Assembly: GCF_000224145.3 (NCBI RefSeq)
Contig: NC_020167.2
Coordinates: 5,883,552-5,947,551 of the forward strand
From: Ciona intestinalis
Lineage: Eukaryota; Chordata; Ascidiacea; Phlebobranchia; Cionidae
Reading direction: 5' to 3'
DNA: 64,000 nt
Shown here: one piece after another, positions 22,343 through 33,989 of the stretch
Layout of the letters: each line of letters begins with the position of its first letter
How positions within the stretch are numbered: the stretch's first letter is position 1
Notes under the pieces: generated by a model
Told to the model about the DNA's origin: nothing
What the model saw: the letters and a program-made list of their open reading frames with translations, nothing else
Database searches by the model: none
Position numbers and translations under genes: made by a program

Positions 22343-23118
22343 AAGATATTACACAATTTATATCGCTCCTCTGTATACGACGAATCATATAAACAGATAT
22401 ATTAACCAAATACCACTGTGGTATATTCTATACATAGCATATATATAGTAGGGTGCAAAAAGATGAGACACCTTTTTCTTAAACCATTCGGTAGTAAACA
22501 AAGAACATTCAAACAATTATACCATTATTAAATGTTTAAAACACCAGGATTTTCGAATATTGTGTGCTAAAAAAGTCCCGTCTTCTCCCACCCTACTATA
22601 TAGTAAAGTCAGGATAAGCGATGGTTCATGCTTTTATTCTCTTTAGTGCAATTTATTAGTAAACAAAGAATATTTACAGAATTGTCATTTTAATCATAGC
22701 CTTGCTACTGTGAAACAACGTTGTTAATTGTTATAAACAAGATTAAGAAAAACTGTAGTAACCTCACCTCGGAAGAATAAATAGGGTTCATTGATTCATT
22801 TAAGCTAGGACTGGTTATGCAAAAATGCTAAAAGGCAGTTGCTGACAAAAAAAAAACGATCATAAAGAGAAGTCACTTTTGATAAACAAAAATCTTTTTG
22901 GAACCGGGAAACAAATTGTTTGGTTGGTTGTTCGTACTTAATTGACGTGCAAGCGATATAAGCGGCTGGCCCCGAACAGTTAAACAGGAAATGAAATCAA
23001 CGCTCCGATACAGCTATAAGATGTCGAGCGACATGTTGTTATCGGCAATAGTTCGTGAGTGAGATGTATACGCACTGTGACTATTGCTACAAAACAGAGA
23101 GCTCTGTTCTTAATTACG
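22343..23118. other. Spacer between ZP copies 1 and 2
   Basis: Contains one inverted-repeat element (22450-22595) and, at its right end, the duplicated 5' flank shared with ZP copy 1. No gene seen. Confidence 0.55.
22450..22595 (-). mobile_element. MITE downstream of ZP copy 1
   Basis: AGGGTGCAAAAAGATGAGAC to CCCGTCTTCTCCCACCCT; slightly shortened inside. Confidence 0.85.
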
Positions 23119-23204
23119 ATGACGTTACGACTGACCATTGCTCTACACGTTGTGTTATTTGTACTGCAGGGTAAGTTTATTACCAGAACATATATACATA
23201 TAGT

Positions 23205-23384
23205 AGTGTGGGAGGAAATGGGACAGCTTTTCCTTCTATTTTCTCATCCTACTTGGTAGTAAAAAAAGGAAATTCAAAAAATTATAAAATCTTCACGACT
23301 TTCATAGGCGTTGTTAGTTGTTTAACACATGGTCAGGATATTTGGATATTTTGAGCCAAAGGTGTCCCGTCGTCCCCCACCTTA
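23205..23384 (-). mobile_element. MITE in intron 1 of ZP copy 2
   Basis: AGTGTGGGAGGAAATGGGAC to CCCGTCGTCCCCCACCTT. It sits in the otherwise homologous intron 1 at a different place from the MITE in ZP copy 1, so it inserted after the duplication. Confidence 0.85.
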
Positions 23385-23856
23385 CTATATATCAGTCTTT
23401 AAATATTTTAACGAGCAGAACATCGAGATAGCGTGCCTCGGATCCGCTAAGCCTTTATTTCACACCTTCAATATAAGCCTGCAACGTTCGTTAGTACATC
23501 AGGCCATTCAGAGCTACTAACAGAATGCTGTTCAAATATTCTGTTTGCATTTTTGCAAAACAGCGAAACGTTTATACTTGCATTGCAAGTTGCTAACGTT
23601 TGCTACTTATCAGCGGTGTGTCACTTATCAACTATAATGTACTTTCTTAAAGGTGTGACTGGACAATGTCCAAACGGAAGAAAGAAAAGATCTTTCGTTG
23701 TTGCTGATCAACTTAATGCACTCACAGATAGATTAGGTAAGCTCGTTTATAACGTAATTATTTGCACAACAGTTCGCCAATTCAAGCCAGTTTACTGTTT
23801 ACTACCAAATAACCTTGAAATAGAAAGAAACATGTTATCCCAACCTAATATATAGT

Positions 23857-23985
23857 AGGGTGGGGAAAGATGGGACGCCATAAAACCGTATCTTCGCGAC
23901 CCCCAATGAGCGTTGTTAATTGTTTATAGCACAATCAGGACACTCAGAAATTATATGCTAAAGGTGTCCCGTCTCCCCTAACCTA
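23857..23985 (-). mobile_element. Internally deleted MITE in intron 2 of ZP copy 2
   Basis: AGGGTGGGGAAAGATGGGAC, then directly AAAACCGTATC; about 55 bases of the usual interior are missing. Right end GTCTCCCCTAACCT. Confidence 0.82.
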
Positions 23986-24254
23986 TTATATTACCTTCAC
24001 TTATAAATAAAACAGTATAAATCTTAAACTAATGTTATTAACAGAATCACCAGACTACGTTGAACATAGCAACAGTGTTAATATATCATGCTCGCTATTG
24101 TCAGTTAACATGAGGTAACTATATTCCTACAACCTCTTTTTTAGTTTTCTTGCCAAATTTAGCTGTAATCCATCCAATAGTACTTGGTAGACAAATATAC
24201 CACAAAAGTAACATTGTATTGTTTAAATGAAGGTTTTAAAGTTTTGGAAGTATA

Positions 24255-24370
24255 TAGTGTAAATACGACTCTTAACACCGTACGTTCTATGTTCGAAACT
24301 CGATGTCGCCACCAGTGTGGGTGTGTGTGTTTTGAGGTAAAACATTAAACGTTAGTTATTGAAACCCGAC
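24255..24370 (+). mobile_element. SINE fragment in intron 3 of ZP copy 2
   Basis: GTTCGAAACTCGATGTCGCC (B-box like) and CCAGTGTGGGTGTGTGTG, like the head of the 8201 SINE. Confidence 0.5.
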
Positions 24371-24673
24371 ATAAAATATAGAACACTATAAGTTAGAGGT
24401 AAATAATTCGTAATTGGTTATAATTTACAGAATGTTCAACAAGTTGTACCACATGCTAATTGTCAAGTTACATTTCAGTTTCAGTCATGCATATTTGGCA
24501 GTTGTAGGGCAGTCAGTGAGGATTCGTTTTACAAATTTTCATTTGTGAAAACGTTCGCAAAATGTTCGAACAATGTGAAAGTAAGACTTTAAAGTTACAA
24601 AGGAAATAATAGTTTATCCTTTATGTGATTAAATATGCTGGCTAACTATACGCACTTTAACTGAGGAATATAG

Positions 24674-24862
24674 TGCTGTGGGGTAAGATGGAATAGGCTA
24701 CCGTTAGTACCTATAATTTCCACATTTTCTAAACGTGTTTCAACGAATAACAACGCTCTTTTAAAGTAGCGACCCTACGGTTATATAATTCTAAAAATAA
24801 TTTTTGATTTGTACCAAATGGGGCAACAAAAAAATAAAAACCCGTCCCATCTAACCCCACCT
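24674..24862 (+). mobile_element. Diverged MITE in intron 4 of ZP copy 2
   Basis: GCTGTGGGGTAAGATGG start and CCCATCTAACCCCACCT end, with family interior (AACAACGCTC, GGTTATATAATTCT). Confidence 0.75.
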
Positions 24863-25822
24863 AATATACAGTGTAATAAAACATAGTTTTCCTTAATTTT
24901 ATCGATCACAGTATTAAAGATTAAAGCAGTTATAGACAACAAAGAGACAACAGCAAAACGACATTCGTTACTTTGTATAAAACAATAATGCTATTCTAAA
25001 AATATTCGCCACCTTTATTTACTTTTTACAGTTACACAATAGCATACTGTTGGTCAATTATACAGTTCTAGTAGTCCCTGATGCACAACAAGGTGTTGTA
25101 TCAAGAAAACCAACCAACTTTATACAGCTGAGTTGCGCTTACAGACGTCATCTCAACACGAATCTTAGAAAACGGACAAAAGTAATAATACCGTGAGTGG
25201 AATGTCTCTAACAAATTAATCCTATTTATGTTTTCGAAAAACGAAGATCAGATAATTAAAACAGGGAAGAATGGGGATTAACAGCGACAGTGTTAAAAAC
25301 ACGCATGGTTAAAAACACGCATGGGTAACCTGTGTACAATATTAAACATAAACACCATCTTGCGTTAACGTTGCAGTCTTAGTCTGAGATGTCTGGATAT
25401 GGCAAGACGTTGGCACCAGTTCGACAGAAACGGCACCCCGAACCAGGTATGCTGTTTTCTGTAGGAATTGGTCTTCGAGAAGTGATTTAAATGGGGTATT
25501 ATGTTTGACATTTTTTACTGGTACTTATTGCCTTAACTCTCCCTTGTGATTGTAATTTTTCGGTCATACAGTAACCCAAAACAATCACAGGTAAAGTTAC
25601 ATACGAGCTGGTTACTTACAAGCGAGCATGAGGTGTATAAAACAGAACATTCGTGTTATAACAACTGTCATAGTCCCACGAATTTACATCCTTATTAACA
25701 TTAAGTCGGATATAGATTTCGTGGTCTGGCTCTGGCGCAATCTAAAGCGAGCACCAACTTGGCGACCATGTGTTAGAAAAATTGTAGCGGTAAGTATCAA
25801 GAAAGAAGAAAATATTTATAGT

Positions 25823-25992
25823 TGGGTGAGGGGACATAGGGCACCTTTCGCACGTAATATTTCAATATCTTGATCGTGTTTCAAAAAACAACGGCCTATG
25901 GAAGTCGTGAGGATACGGTTTTATAATTATTTGAATGTTCTTTGTTTACTACCAAAAAAAGATTAACAATATGTCTCATTTTACCCCACCCT
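25823..25992 (+). mobile_element. MITE in intron 7 of ZP copy 2
   Basis: TGGGTGAGGGGACATAGGGC to GTCTCATTTTACCCCACCCT. Followed directly by a SINE 3' part and a further MITE. Confidence 0.8.
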
Positions 25993-25997
25993 ACTAT

Positions 25998-26096
25998 ATA
26001 CACGTGGCAGCTCGTAATAAAGCGCGGGTATAAAACAAAACACCCGTGGCATAACGACTGTCGTTTTCCCGCCACCCGAGGATTAAGAACTTTCAT
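25998..26096 (+). mobile_element. SINE 3' fragment between two MITEs in ZP copy 2
   Basis: AACACCCGTGGCATAACGAC, TGTCGTTTTCCCGCCACC and GAGGATTAAG match the SINE 3' part. Confidence 0.6.
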
Positions 26097-26099
26097 TGA

Positions 26100-26277
26100 A
26101 TGGGACGGAGAAAGATAGGACACCTTTTCATTCTATTTACTCATCGCATTCAATAGTAAACAAATAATATTCAACCAATTATAAAACAAGTCCTCCCGAC
26201 TCCCATAGACCGCTGTTAATTATTTAAAAGAATGTTTAAATGTTGTGTGCTAAAGGTGTCCCATCTTACCCCACACT
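26100..26277 (-). mobile_element. MITE in intron 7 of ZP copy 2, second
   Basis: Starts TGGGACGGAGAAAGATAGGA and ends GTCCCATCTTACCCCACA; complete interior. Confidence 0.8.
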
Positions 26278-26395
26278 AATGTCATGATGATTACTTTATT
26301 TATTCCTACAGTATGAACACTACATCGATCATATTCTTGGATTCGTAACTATCCGTGACCACGAAGATACACATTTTCCATGTCTATTTTCATGA

Positions 26396-28170
26396 AAGAT
26401 GCTGCAAGACTTACTGCAAATATATCCTCGTATACAAGGGATCACATATGTCGCTTTATATACGCATATATAAATATTAACCAAATACAACAGTAGTGTA
26501 TTGTATAAATAATTTCTTTTGAAATACTGAATGGATTAAAAACTTTAAGTAATTATACGTAAATTTTTTAGTTAAATGAAATTCTGTTTACAATGAAACG
26601 TTGTAGGACTATATTTATTAAATGTATTTAACAGGCGTATTAACCACCCATTTGGTTTCTGTATATGTACAAGTACACCTCTACAATATTGTCGAATATT
26701 GTAAAGAAATATTGATTTTGAAATAAGTTTCTGCAGAATACATTCGCTGTCTGTTATTCCAACGATTTATTTACTAACCTGGAACCAAATACAACTCACA
26801 ATTTCAAACCGCGATAAGTAAGCAAATCAACACCAAAGTTATTGCTACGGTTTACTTCAGAGAAAGAGAATAAGTTCATTTTATCTCTTCGGTTGCTGCA
26901 ACCAAGGTAAAAATAGCAAGCTATTAAAAACAGAAAGACGGAAGTCACGGTACAATGACAGGGTTTGAGTGGGGTAAAACGGAACGAGTTTTCATTCTTT
27001 TTAATAGTCCTATTTAATGATAAACGAAAAACATTAAACTGATATACCAGTTTCCTCACGGCTTTAAAGTGTGTCCTTAATTGTAAAAACACGATTAGGA
27101 AATATGGAACATATATGCTAACAGTGTACCCGTCGTACCCCATGGTACTAAAACGTGCTAACATGAAAGAAGTGTGAAACAGAGGCTGGAAATCATAACA
27201 CGCTTACATTTAACGATGCTAACAATTCCAAAACCAGTGTGTAGTGAAGGATCAAGTGCTACGGAGTACGAAACCGACAAAAATAAGGCTTGAACGTAAT
27301 CATTACTTAGTATTGATCACTGCAAGGAACGATGCATGCGTGTTTCTAATACCAACACAACTCTTTAACCATGCAGCGGTCTAGCATTTGAGTACCGCAG
27401 TTTTTTTCCGAATTGGTTGTAAAACTATATATAATCGGTGTCGTCGCAGCGTTTCGGCGCATGCGCAATAGCGCCCGGTCTTCAACGGTGGCAACAAATA
27501 TATCACGATACCGGTATTAAACCCGAAAACTTATTAGACCGCCATGTTAACGGAGCCACAAGCAGGTACAACTTTTAAGATTGACTCCATACAACACCTA
27601 ATGTATTTATTCTGACGCATATCTGGTATAAAGTAATTCAATTACTCTCGGCATTTTAATGGACGCCTATTGTAAAACTAAATAATAATTTTTCATATTT
27701 ATATCAGTACGTGTTTTACAAACGTTGGGGCTTTTTTGCCACATTTTCGTTACTCTGTATCAATGTGACCAATAAAATATTAAAATGTTGTGCTTGGTAA
27801 ATAAAATAGGCTTCGTTTGTGTGGAAATATTGCAGCCTGTACAGCGATTTAAAAGTTATAAACGGTACAAACTAAATGGTTATAGATGCGAATAAGATAA
27901 ATCTTGTTTCGAGTGACAATAGTTAATATTATAATGCATTGATTATACACGGCGCGGTACAGCTTTGGAACAATGGTATACAACAGGATATGAAATCATC
28001 TATGCTCGAGCGATCGGAGCTCTAAGACGTTATGTAGCTACCGGTTACAAACCAATTTACAGATCTTATTATAGGTGCAATCTACATAGGTAGATAACAG
28101 GTAAACTGTATTATTGGCATTGGCGATTACGCTGGTACCATATCACAGGTTTGGAGTGTATTACGTCACG
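26396..28170. other. Spacer before full-length ZP gene
   Basis: No convincing gene. It holds a degenerate inverted-repeat element (about 26967-27143) and otherwise unremarkable AT-rich sequence. Open frames here run through the element or start at isolated ATGs without splice context. Confidence 0.45.
26967..27143 (-). mobile_element. Degenerate MITE in spacer before ZP copy 3
   Basis: GTGGGGTAAAACGGAACG and CCCGTCGTACCCCA at the ends, with shifted family interior. An open frame on the opposite strand runs through it and is not a gene. Confidence 0.6.
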
Positions 28171-29138
28171 ATGACGTTGAAAATTGGTATTGCTGTGTTT
28201 CTAGTACTGTATGTGGCGCAAGGTAGGTTATTTATCTTTTTATTGCGTTATAGTTTTGATAGACCATTTGGTAAATTGTTAGCCGCTTGGTGTGGCAAGA
28301 ATAGACGTGTCACTTTACGAATATGTTAGAATTAGTTTCTTTTACACCGTACGCATCGGGATCCGAACGCATTACCCAATACCCTCTGTTAACACTAGTT
28401 TATATAAATAATAGTTCGTACATAAACATAACGGACACCTTATACAGAACATATAGTATCGCACTCAACAAAATAGGCATCGAATGTCTTCCATTAAATT
28501 ATACATCGCTGCAGCGAGGCACGCCAAGAATTATGCCAGTGTTGTTTTATTTCCACAGCGCTAATCCCAGTCATCAATAACGGAAATGTATCTTTTATAA
28601 TACTACCGTATTTTAAAAGTAATGAATATATTTCCTATTGCTTTTACTAACTAACTCAAGTGCTATAGTAGTGTTGCCTACTGTGGCGTATTCCTTTTCT
28701 GTTATGACAAAGAACTTGCGTTGCAGGTGTGGCGGGTAAAGGCCTAACGAGAAATAAAAGAGCTTTCGTTGATGCTGCTCAACTCAGCACATTGAACATT
28801 ACAAACGGATTACGTAAGTATTACTAGTAGGGTGGGGAAAGGTGGGACACTTTTCATTCAATTTGAAAAAATATTGGTCCCGACCCATCTTCCCCCATCC
28901 TACTATAAACGTTTTTAAATAGAACTGACGAACTACGTGAACATGAATGCGTCTCTTAACATTTCTTGCTCAGCAAAATCTGTCAATATGAGGTAACTAT
29001 AACATGTGCAACTTATTATTTTATAAGTATAAAATGTAATTTTATATCTTTAAACAAACAAATGGAAACCGTTTATGTCATTATACACCATTCTTACAGT
29101 CAAGTTACACTACAATTGTCTTAACATAAACCACATGA

Positions 29139-29176
<38 letters not shown>

Positions 29177-32127
29177 GACATAGCCCCACTTACATTCAAG
29201 TTATAACCCATAAATGTGTATGCTGTACTCATACACCAGATACATGTGATGTATTCATACATCTCATGCTCAGTGTCTAGTTATAACATGGGTCTTATAG
29301 CCTACACCAGGCCCACATGGTACAGTATCCATGTATCTTAAGATTCTTAATCCCAACTATCAAATGACAATCATTATTTTCTCAATAAAAAAGCTATATA
29401 ATAATTATTAATTTCCTTCCAGTATCAGCCTTGCGTACTTAAGTGGCTTTAATGTCGCTTCAATAAAAGAACTTGTTCTACTTGACAAAGACCACAAACC
29501 AATCAATGACAGCAGTTGTAGGGCAACTTCTGACGGCTCCAGTTACAAATTTTCTATACATGGCGCATTTGGAATGTGTGCGAAAAAGGTTGAAGTAAGT
29601 ACAAATATAATATCAACAAGGAAGATATTACAAAACTTTTAAATACACCCACAAAGCATAAACACAAAGATACATGGTTCAAGATCAGGGTGTACCAGTG
29701 TAACCAACAATTTGTCAGTTGCATTTAATTCAAGCATTGGTTTAAAACAACCTTTAAAAATATTAGATGATTTTTTTAATTAAATACAATAACATTGATA
29801 TCTGCATTTTTTCAATAAAAAAACAACAAAATTCTGTATACATGCTGACAGGTCTTAACCCGATCCCAATGACAGCAAATTATTAACCTAAAATTGTTTT
29901 AAATTCCAGTCACATCAAGGGCTAATATTGGTCAATTACACAATCCTAGTCGTCTCTCAACCACAAGGCATAGTTTCAAGAGATTCAACAAACTTCATTC
30001 AGATGAGCTGTGCTTACAGGCGTGAATTAAACGCAACACTTGCTAGGGAAATTATAGCACAGACAGCGTAAGTAAATTATATACATGAAGTGTTTCACTA
30101 ACTATAGCTTACATCTCTACCTGCTCAAGCTCAATAATCTTCTACTTACATTAACTAGTCTGTCTGTGTGCTGACTGCTGAGTACAGTGTAGTCACTTTA
30201 TATAAGTTATAACTGATAACACAACACAGGTACTTTACTCATACAAATACCTTAAATCAGTGCTAATTTGATCCTACTTGTTATTAACTCCTAATAACCC
30301 AATTTTTGATATGATAGTCAAATATTAAATAAAGTTGTTCCTCAACTTTTACTTTCAGGCGTGAACATATACAAGTCGCGCCTAAGCTTGGAGACCTTCG
30401 GCTTGAGTTGAAACGCCTCAACAGCACAGGACAAGTTGAAACAAGTTCAGATGTTATAGTTGGGAATACCGTCTACTTTGGTATGGACCTCCCAACCACA
30501 TCTGCCCGGTACAATCTATTTATTCAGGTAACCCCCATATTTCTGGGTATTCTGACCTAAATCTAAACTTAGAATGCTACAATATTTAGCTACATCGGCA
30601 GTATTTTGGTTGGGAGTTCAGTTCAAATTAAATATTTGATAAAATGTATTTGAAGTTTATTTGCCTCCTAAATATTGACCCTAGTTATTTACACGGAAAT
30701 TTACTGTGTTTCTTTAAAATTACATCCCCATACCTAGCTACATCAATAACTAAAACATACTGTATCTACCAGGCTTCCAGGTGTTGGATTACACCATCAG
30801 CGAATGCTTCAACACCAACATATAATGTCATTAGTAATGGGTAAGTATAAACTTGATATTTACAATTAAAAAACCACAGCTTTTCATACATTTGTACATT
30901 TGACATATATGCAGGAGTTTTGTTAATAAGCATGTGGTGAAGCCAAGAGGGTTACCCAATACATTGAAACAGAAAAATAAGGTCTCAGAAGCATTGTAGG
31001 GCTACAATAATACTGTGCACCAACTGACCACTCAAATTTTCTACAAAAACACTATTATTTTTCATCTACAACAGAATTGCTGCCCCCGACTCTTCCATGC
31101 CTAATGCAAACATTGTGACTGAAAACAACGCAGTGAGGCTCCGAGCATCCTTTGTGTCTTTTATCTGGTTTGGCATGCCTGTTGACAACCAATGGTTGTA
31201 CCTTCACTGTAATGTTCGGGTTTGCGACAATTCTGTTAACAGTAACATGTGTTCAACTCCTGTAAGTGTAAATTGAACTGAATTAACTGACTTTTGGATA
31301 TTTATAAAGGTGTTAAATAACTGGCTAATTTGTCTGACACTGTTGATGTTCTAGATTGGCAGAAGAAGACGTTCTGTAGATGTGGAAAAGAAACACACGA
31401 TTGGACCTTTTAAATTACATAAAGCTGCTTCACATAGCTATTGCAACAAGGTATAATGTATATTAATTTTGGTTTGCGTACTCTGTACTTATCACACATA
31501 TAACACAATTAAAAAATGTTCAATGAACATATCTATTTATACATATTATTCAATGCTTTTTTTAGGATGAAATGAAGTGTGAACATGACTGTGCAGTTGC
31601 TAATAACGGTCAACATATTTGTACTTGTCCATATGGTTGGATACTTAGTCGTAATGAGAAAAGTTGCTACAGTAAGACCATATTTAAGTATCCCTTTTTT
31701 TGCTATAAATTTATAACACTTTAAACCATTAGTGAAGCTAAATGTAACATTGTATAGGCCAATTTCTCATATATATACATAATATTATATATTATAAAGA
31801 TTTATTTTTAAAATCCATTTTACAAAACAGTGGTCTGAAAATAGTGGGTCCCAATATTTTTATAGAGTTATTAAAATAGTGTGTTTTTCTACTCTTAGCT
31901 TATGATACTTATGATCATATGATTTTAGCCAGGGTATTTTATACTCTTAGTTTGGAAATTGTTTTTTTCTATTTATAGAGCATAACCCTGCAGCTGAAAG
32001 GATTCATCTTGAAATGAAATATGCCATGGATTCGTTGGATACTAACATTCATACAGTATCTCTGATGTTGGGTGGACTAATTGTGTTAGTCACCATTGCT
32101 ATTGTGATGTCACATCGTGAGAAGTAA
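28171..32127 (+). CDS. Full-length ZP-domain membrane protein with EGF-like module, ZP copy 3
   Basis: Eleven exons join in phase into 437 residues: 28171-28222, 28727-28813, 28923-28992, 29423-29594, 29910-30067, 30359-30527, 30773-30840, 31075-31261, 31355-31450, 31566-31671, 31979-32127. Order: signal peptide (MTLKIGIAVFLVLYVAQG); basic site TRNKRAF; ZP-N with NISCSAKS, DSSCRATS, FGMCAKK, MSCAYRRE; ZP-C with SRCWITPSAN, LHCNVRVC and NMCSTP; furin-type site GRRRRS; a six-cysteine EGF-like module (CEHDC, ICTCPYGW, KSCY); then one membrane helix (VSLMLGGLIVLVTIAIVM) and a short HREK tail. In known ZP proteins the cleavage before the membrane anchor releases a polymerising fragment. The usual NGC of ZP-C reads NGI here. 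Which matrix it forms (egg coat, tunic, gut) cannot be told from sequence. Confidence 0.9.
28829..28902 (-). mobile_element. Short internally deleted MITE in intron 2 of ZP copy 3
   Basis: Both ends present (AGGGTGGGGAAAGGTGGGAC; CCCATCTTCCCCCATCCT) with only about 30 bases between them. Confidence 0.82.
29141..29175. repeat. AT dinucleotide microsatellite
   Basis: About 17 TA units in intron 3 of ZP copy 3. Confidence 0.95.
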
Positions 32128-33989
32128 AGGCACAACTAAACAAATTAAACTACGCAGCCTAATGTTAAACCAACATTCTTTCAAGCATACAAAACATAAG
32201 TCTCTATTACTGTAAATATTTTCACCATGTGTATACGGAAAATAAAATTCGAGATGAAAAATTCTAGCCTGTAAATGTATAGCCTACATAGGCCAAACTC
32301 TTTAGTTAACTTGTTTCTACTGAAACTTGGTTTATAGAGGTAGCCCATTACATATTTATAACAATTGACATAATAGGCTATATACACTGGTTTCACCAAA
32401 ATAGAACGATACTCAATACAATATGTACACTACAGAGATATTTCATGGTGCTGGACATATTTGGTGCAACATGCTTCGTCACCGTAATTCGTCTGATTTG
32501 CGTAAGGTTAACAATTTATTACGTCACAATCGCAGTCTGTTACATCAAGATAGTGGTATATTACATAGGTTACAGGGCATTATAGCCTTGTTTTTTCGCA
32601 CTGTTTTAAAGAAGAAATCAATTGTAACGTAGAAATCAAACGTAACAATACCCATTCTATGACGTAATAATCCAACCTTTGTTGAATTCATGACGGCTCG
32701 AGTGGAAAATACGGTGAGGCAGCACGATTTCGTGCATTTTCAAAGTTAATTTTCAACACGAATGCCCGAGGTTTTTTAAAAAAATATATATACAGTCACT
32801 TTACAGTGGGTATTTGTGAGACCTAAGAAACATTTTGAAACCAAAATTTCAGGTGGCCACCAGCCAAAGGATTACCACATTTGGGTGCTAGTGAAACCCC
32901 CCCTAAACTCGTAACATATCACCTAATCTTACATTTGCACTAAATGTTCCCAGCATCATGAAATATTAAAATTTTAGGTGGCCACCAGCTAAAGGATTAC
33001 CCCCAGTCAGACATAATTAAAATGTTGCAGTGAGCTAAAGTACAGATCTACTAATTGAGTCAACAAAACTTTTAATAATTGTACAATTACCATTAAGTGC
33101 TTTGTCCAAGTACACTTAAAGAGTAATTACCACCCATATATTATAGTAAGTGTTATCGCTTTGCCACAAGCTACAAACATGGTAACATGGTGTATCCACC
33201 GTGTTTGAGCAGTTACTGATATTCTGATAGTTTATTAGACAAAGATCAGATTGACAGTCAGATATATTATGAATTAGTAATTTGTTGGTTTCACTAAAAT
33301 GAAAAAGTTGGATTCAACTGTCATATACAACACACAAAGCAAAATAAACAATGGACAACACTGACATATTACAATATTTACATGTATAAATCGTTTAAAT
33401 AACAAACTTACGTGAACGTTTCGGCACGGTAACAATGGTCTCGTCGCAAAACGTGGAAGTACAAATAGTGAAATCGCTGCTGAAGATATTAAAGGTACTG
33501 TTACCCGAAACCTAAACGCTTGCTCCAAACACATAAAACTATGCCATACTCAAACAATATTGTGCAGCACTGTACCGGCATTCTTATCGTAAATATCTGC
33601 GTCGTGAAATATGGTTATCAGGATGGCGTATTACTATAATAACGTTGTATCGCAAATTTTCACGCTTAAATGTTATGAAGACAAGGAAATCGAAAGAACC
33701 AAAAAGAACAGGTGTGGCTGCAGTTGCTCACGTACCTCAAGCGTTAAATAAAAATTCACCAGAGTTTGGGACTATGTTAATCACGTGTGACTTATGCCTT
33801 TTTTCCACAGTTAAAATATTTTATTTTGGTGGGAACAGCTGAATACGACAGTTGTCGTTTTAAAGCGTTACGTTTAGATGTTTCTGTTCCTTAAACAGTG
33901 ACAGACTCCTAGACCCACAGTGCAAGTTTTAATATTATACACGTTTTAGCAGGAACGTATTTAGTGTATTTTACAAGCATATTATCATT
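32128..33989. other. Spacer between ZP copy 3 and CAP
   Basis: No gene I can support. Two related blocks, at about 32845-32880 and 32965-33001, share AGGTGGCCACCAG followed by AAAGGATTAC. Several short open frames have no family resemblance or splice context. The last hundred bases before 33990 are presumably the CAP promoter and leader. Confidence 0.45.
32241..32246 (+). terminator. Poly(A) signal AATAAA for ZP copy 3
   Basis: AATAAA about 114 bases after the stop codon; position fits the gene's 3' end. Confidence 0.5.

Larger units (their letters stand above)
23119..26395 (+). pseudogene. ZP-N-only gene, ZP copy 2, damaged by two deletions
   Basis: Exons matching copy 1 are 23119-23170, 23653-23736, 24045-24114, 24502-24580 (shortened), 25032-25192, 25377-25446 (shortened), 25716-25789 and 26312-26395. 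Exon 4 has lost 70 bases that encode AYLAGFDVASIKELVLL and following residues in copy 1. A new acceptor at the deletion joint (ttggcag) can restore frame at SCRAVSEDS. Exon 6 has lost a net 28 bases, shifting frame so that the next exon would read ISWSGSGAI and stop. Exons 7 and 8 still align codon by codon with copy 1 (FVVWLW, WRPC, YEHYIDHILGFVTIR), so the decay is recent. Exon 2 also lacks two codons. Either a pseudogene or a truncated product. Confidence 0.7.

Noticed and set aside
20100-26280. Regularly recurring repeats that might suggest a CRISPR-like array
   Set aside because: They are about 180-base inverted-repeat transposons in a eukaryotic genome, irregularly spaced within introns.
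26796-27164. 122-residue open frame on the - strand
   Set aside because: Runs through a degenerate MITE; composition and content do not suggest a protein.
27541-27570. Possible first exon (GCCATGTTAACGGAG followed by GTACAA)
   Set aside because: No matching downstream exon in phase before the ZP copy 3 start, and no similarity to known signal or leader peptides.
32423-32632. 69-residue open frame after ZP copy 3
   Set aside because: No recognised domain, no homologous exon elsewhere in the window, and no clear splice partners.
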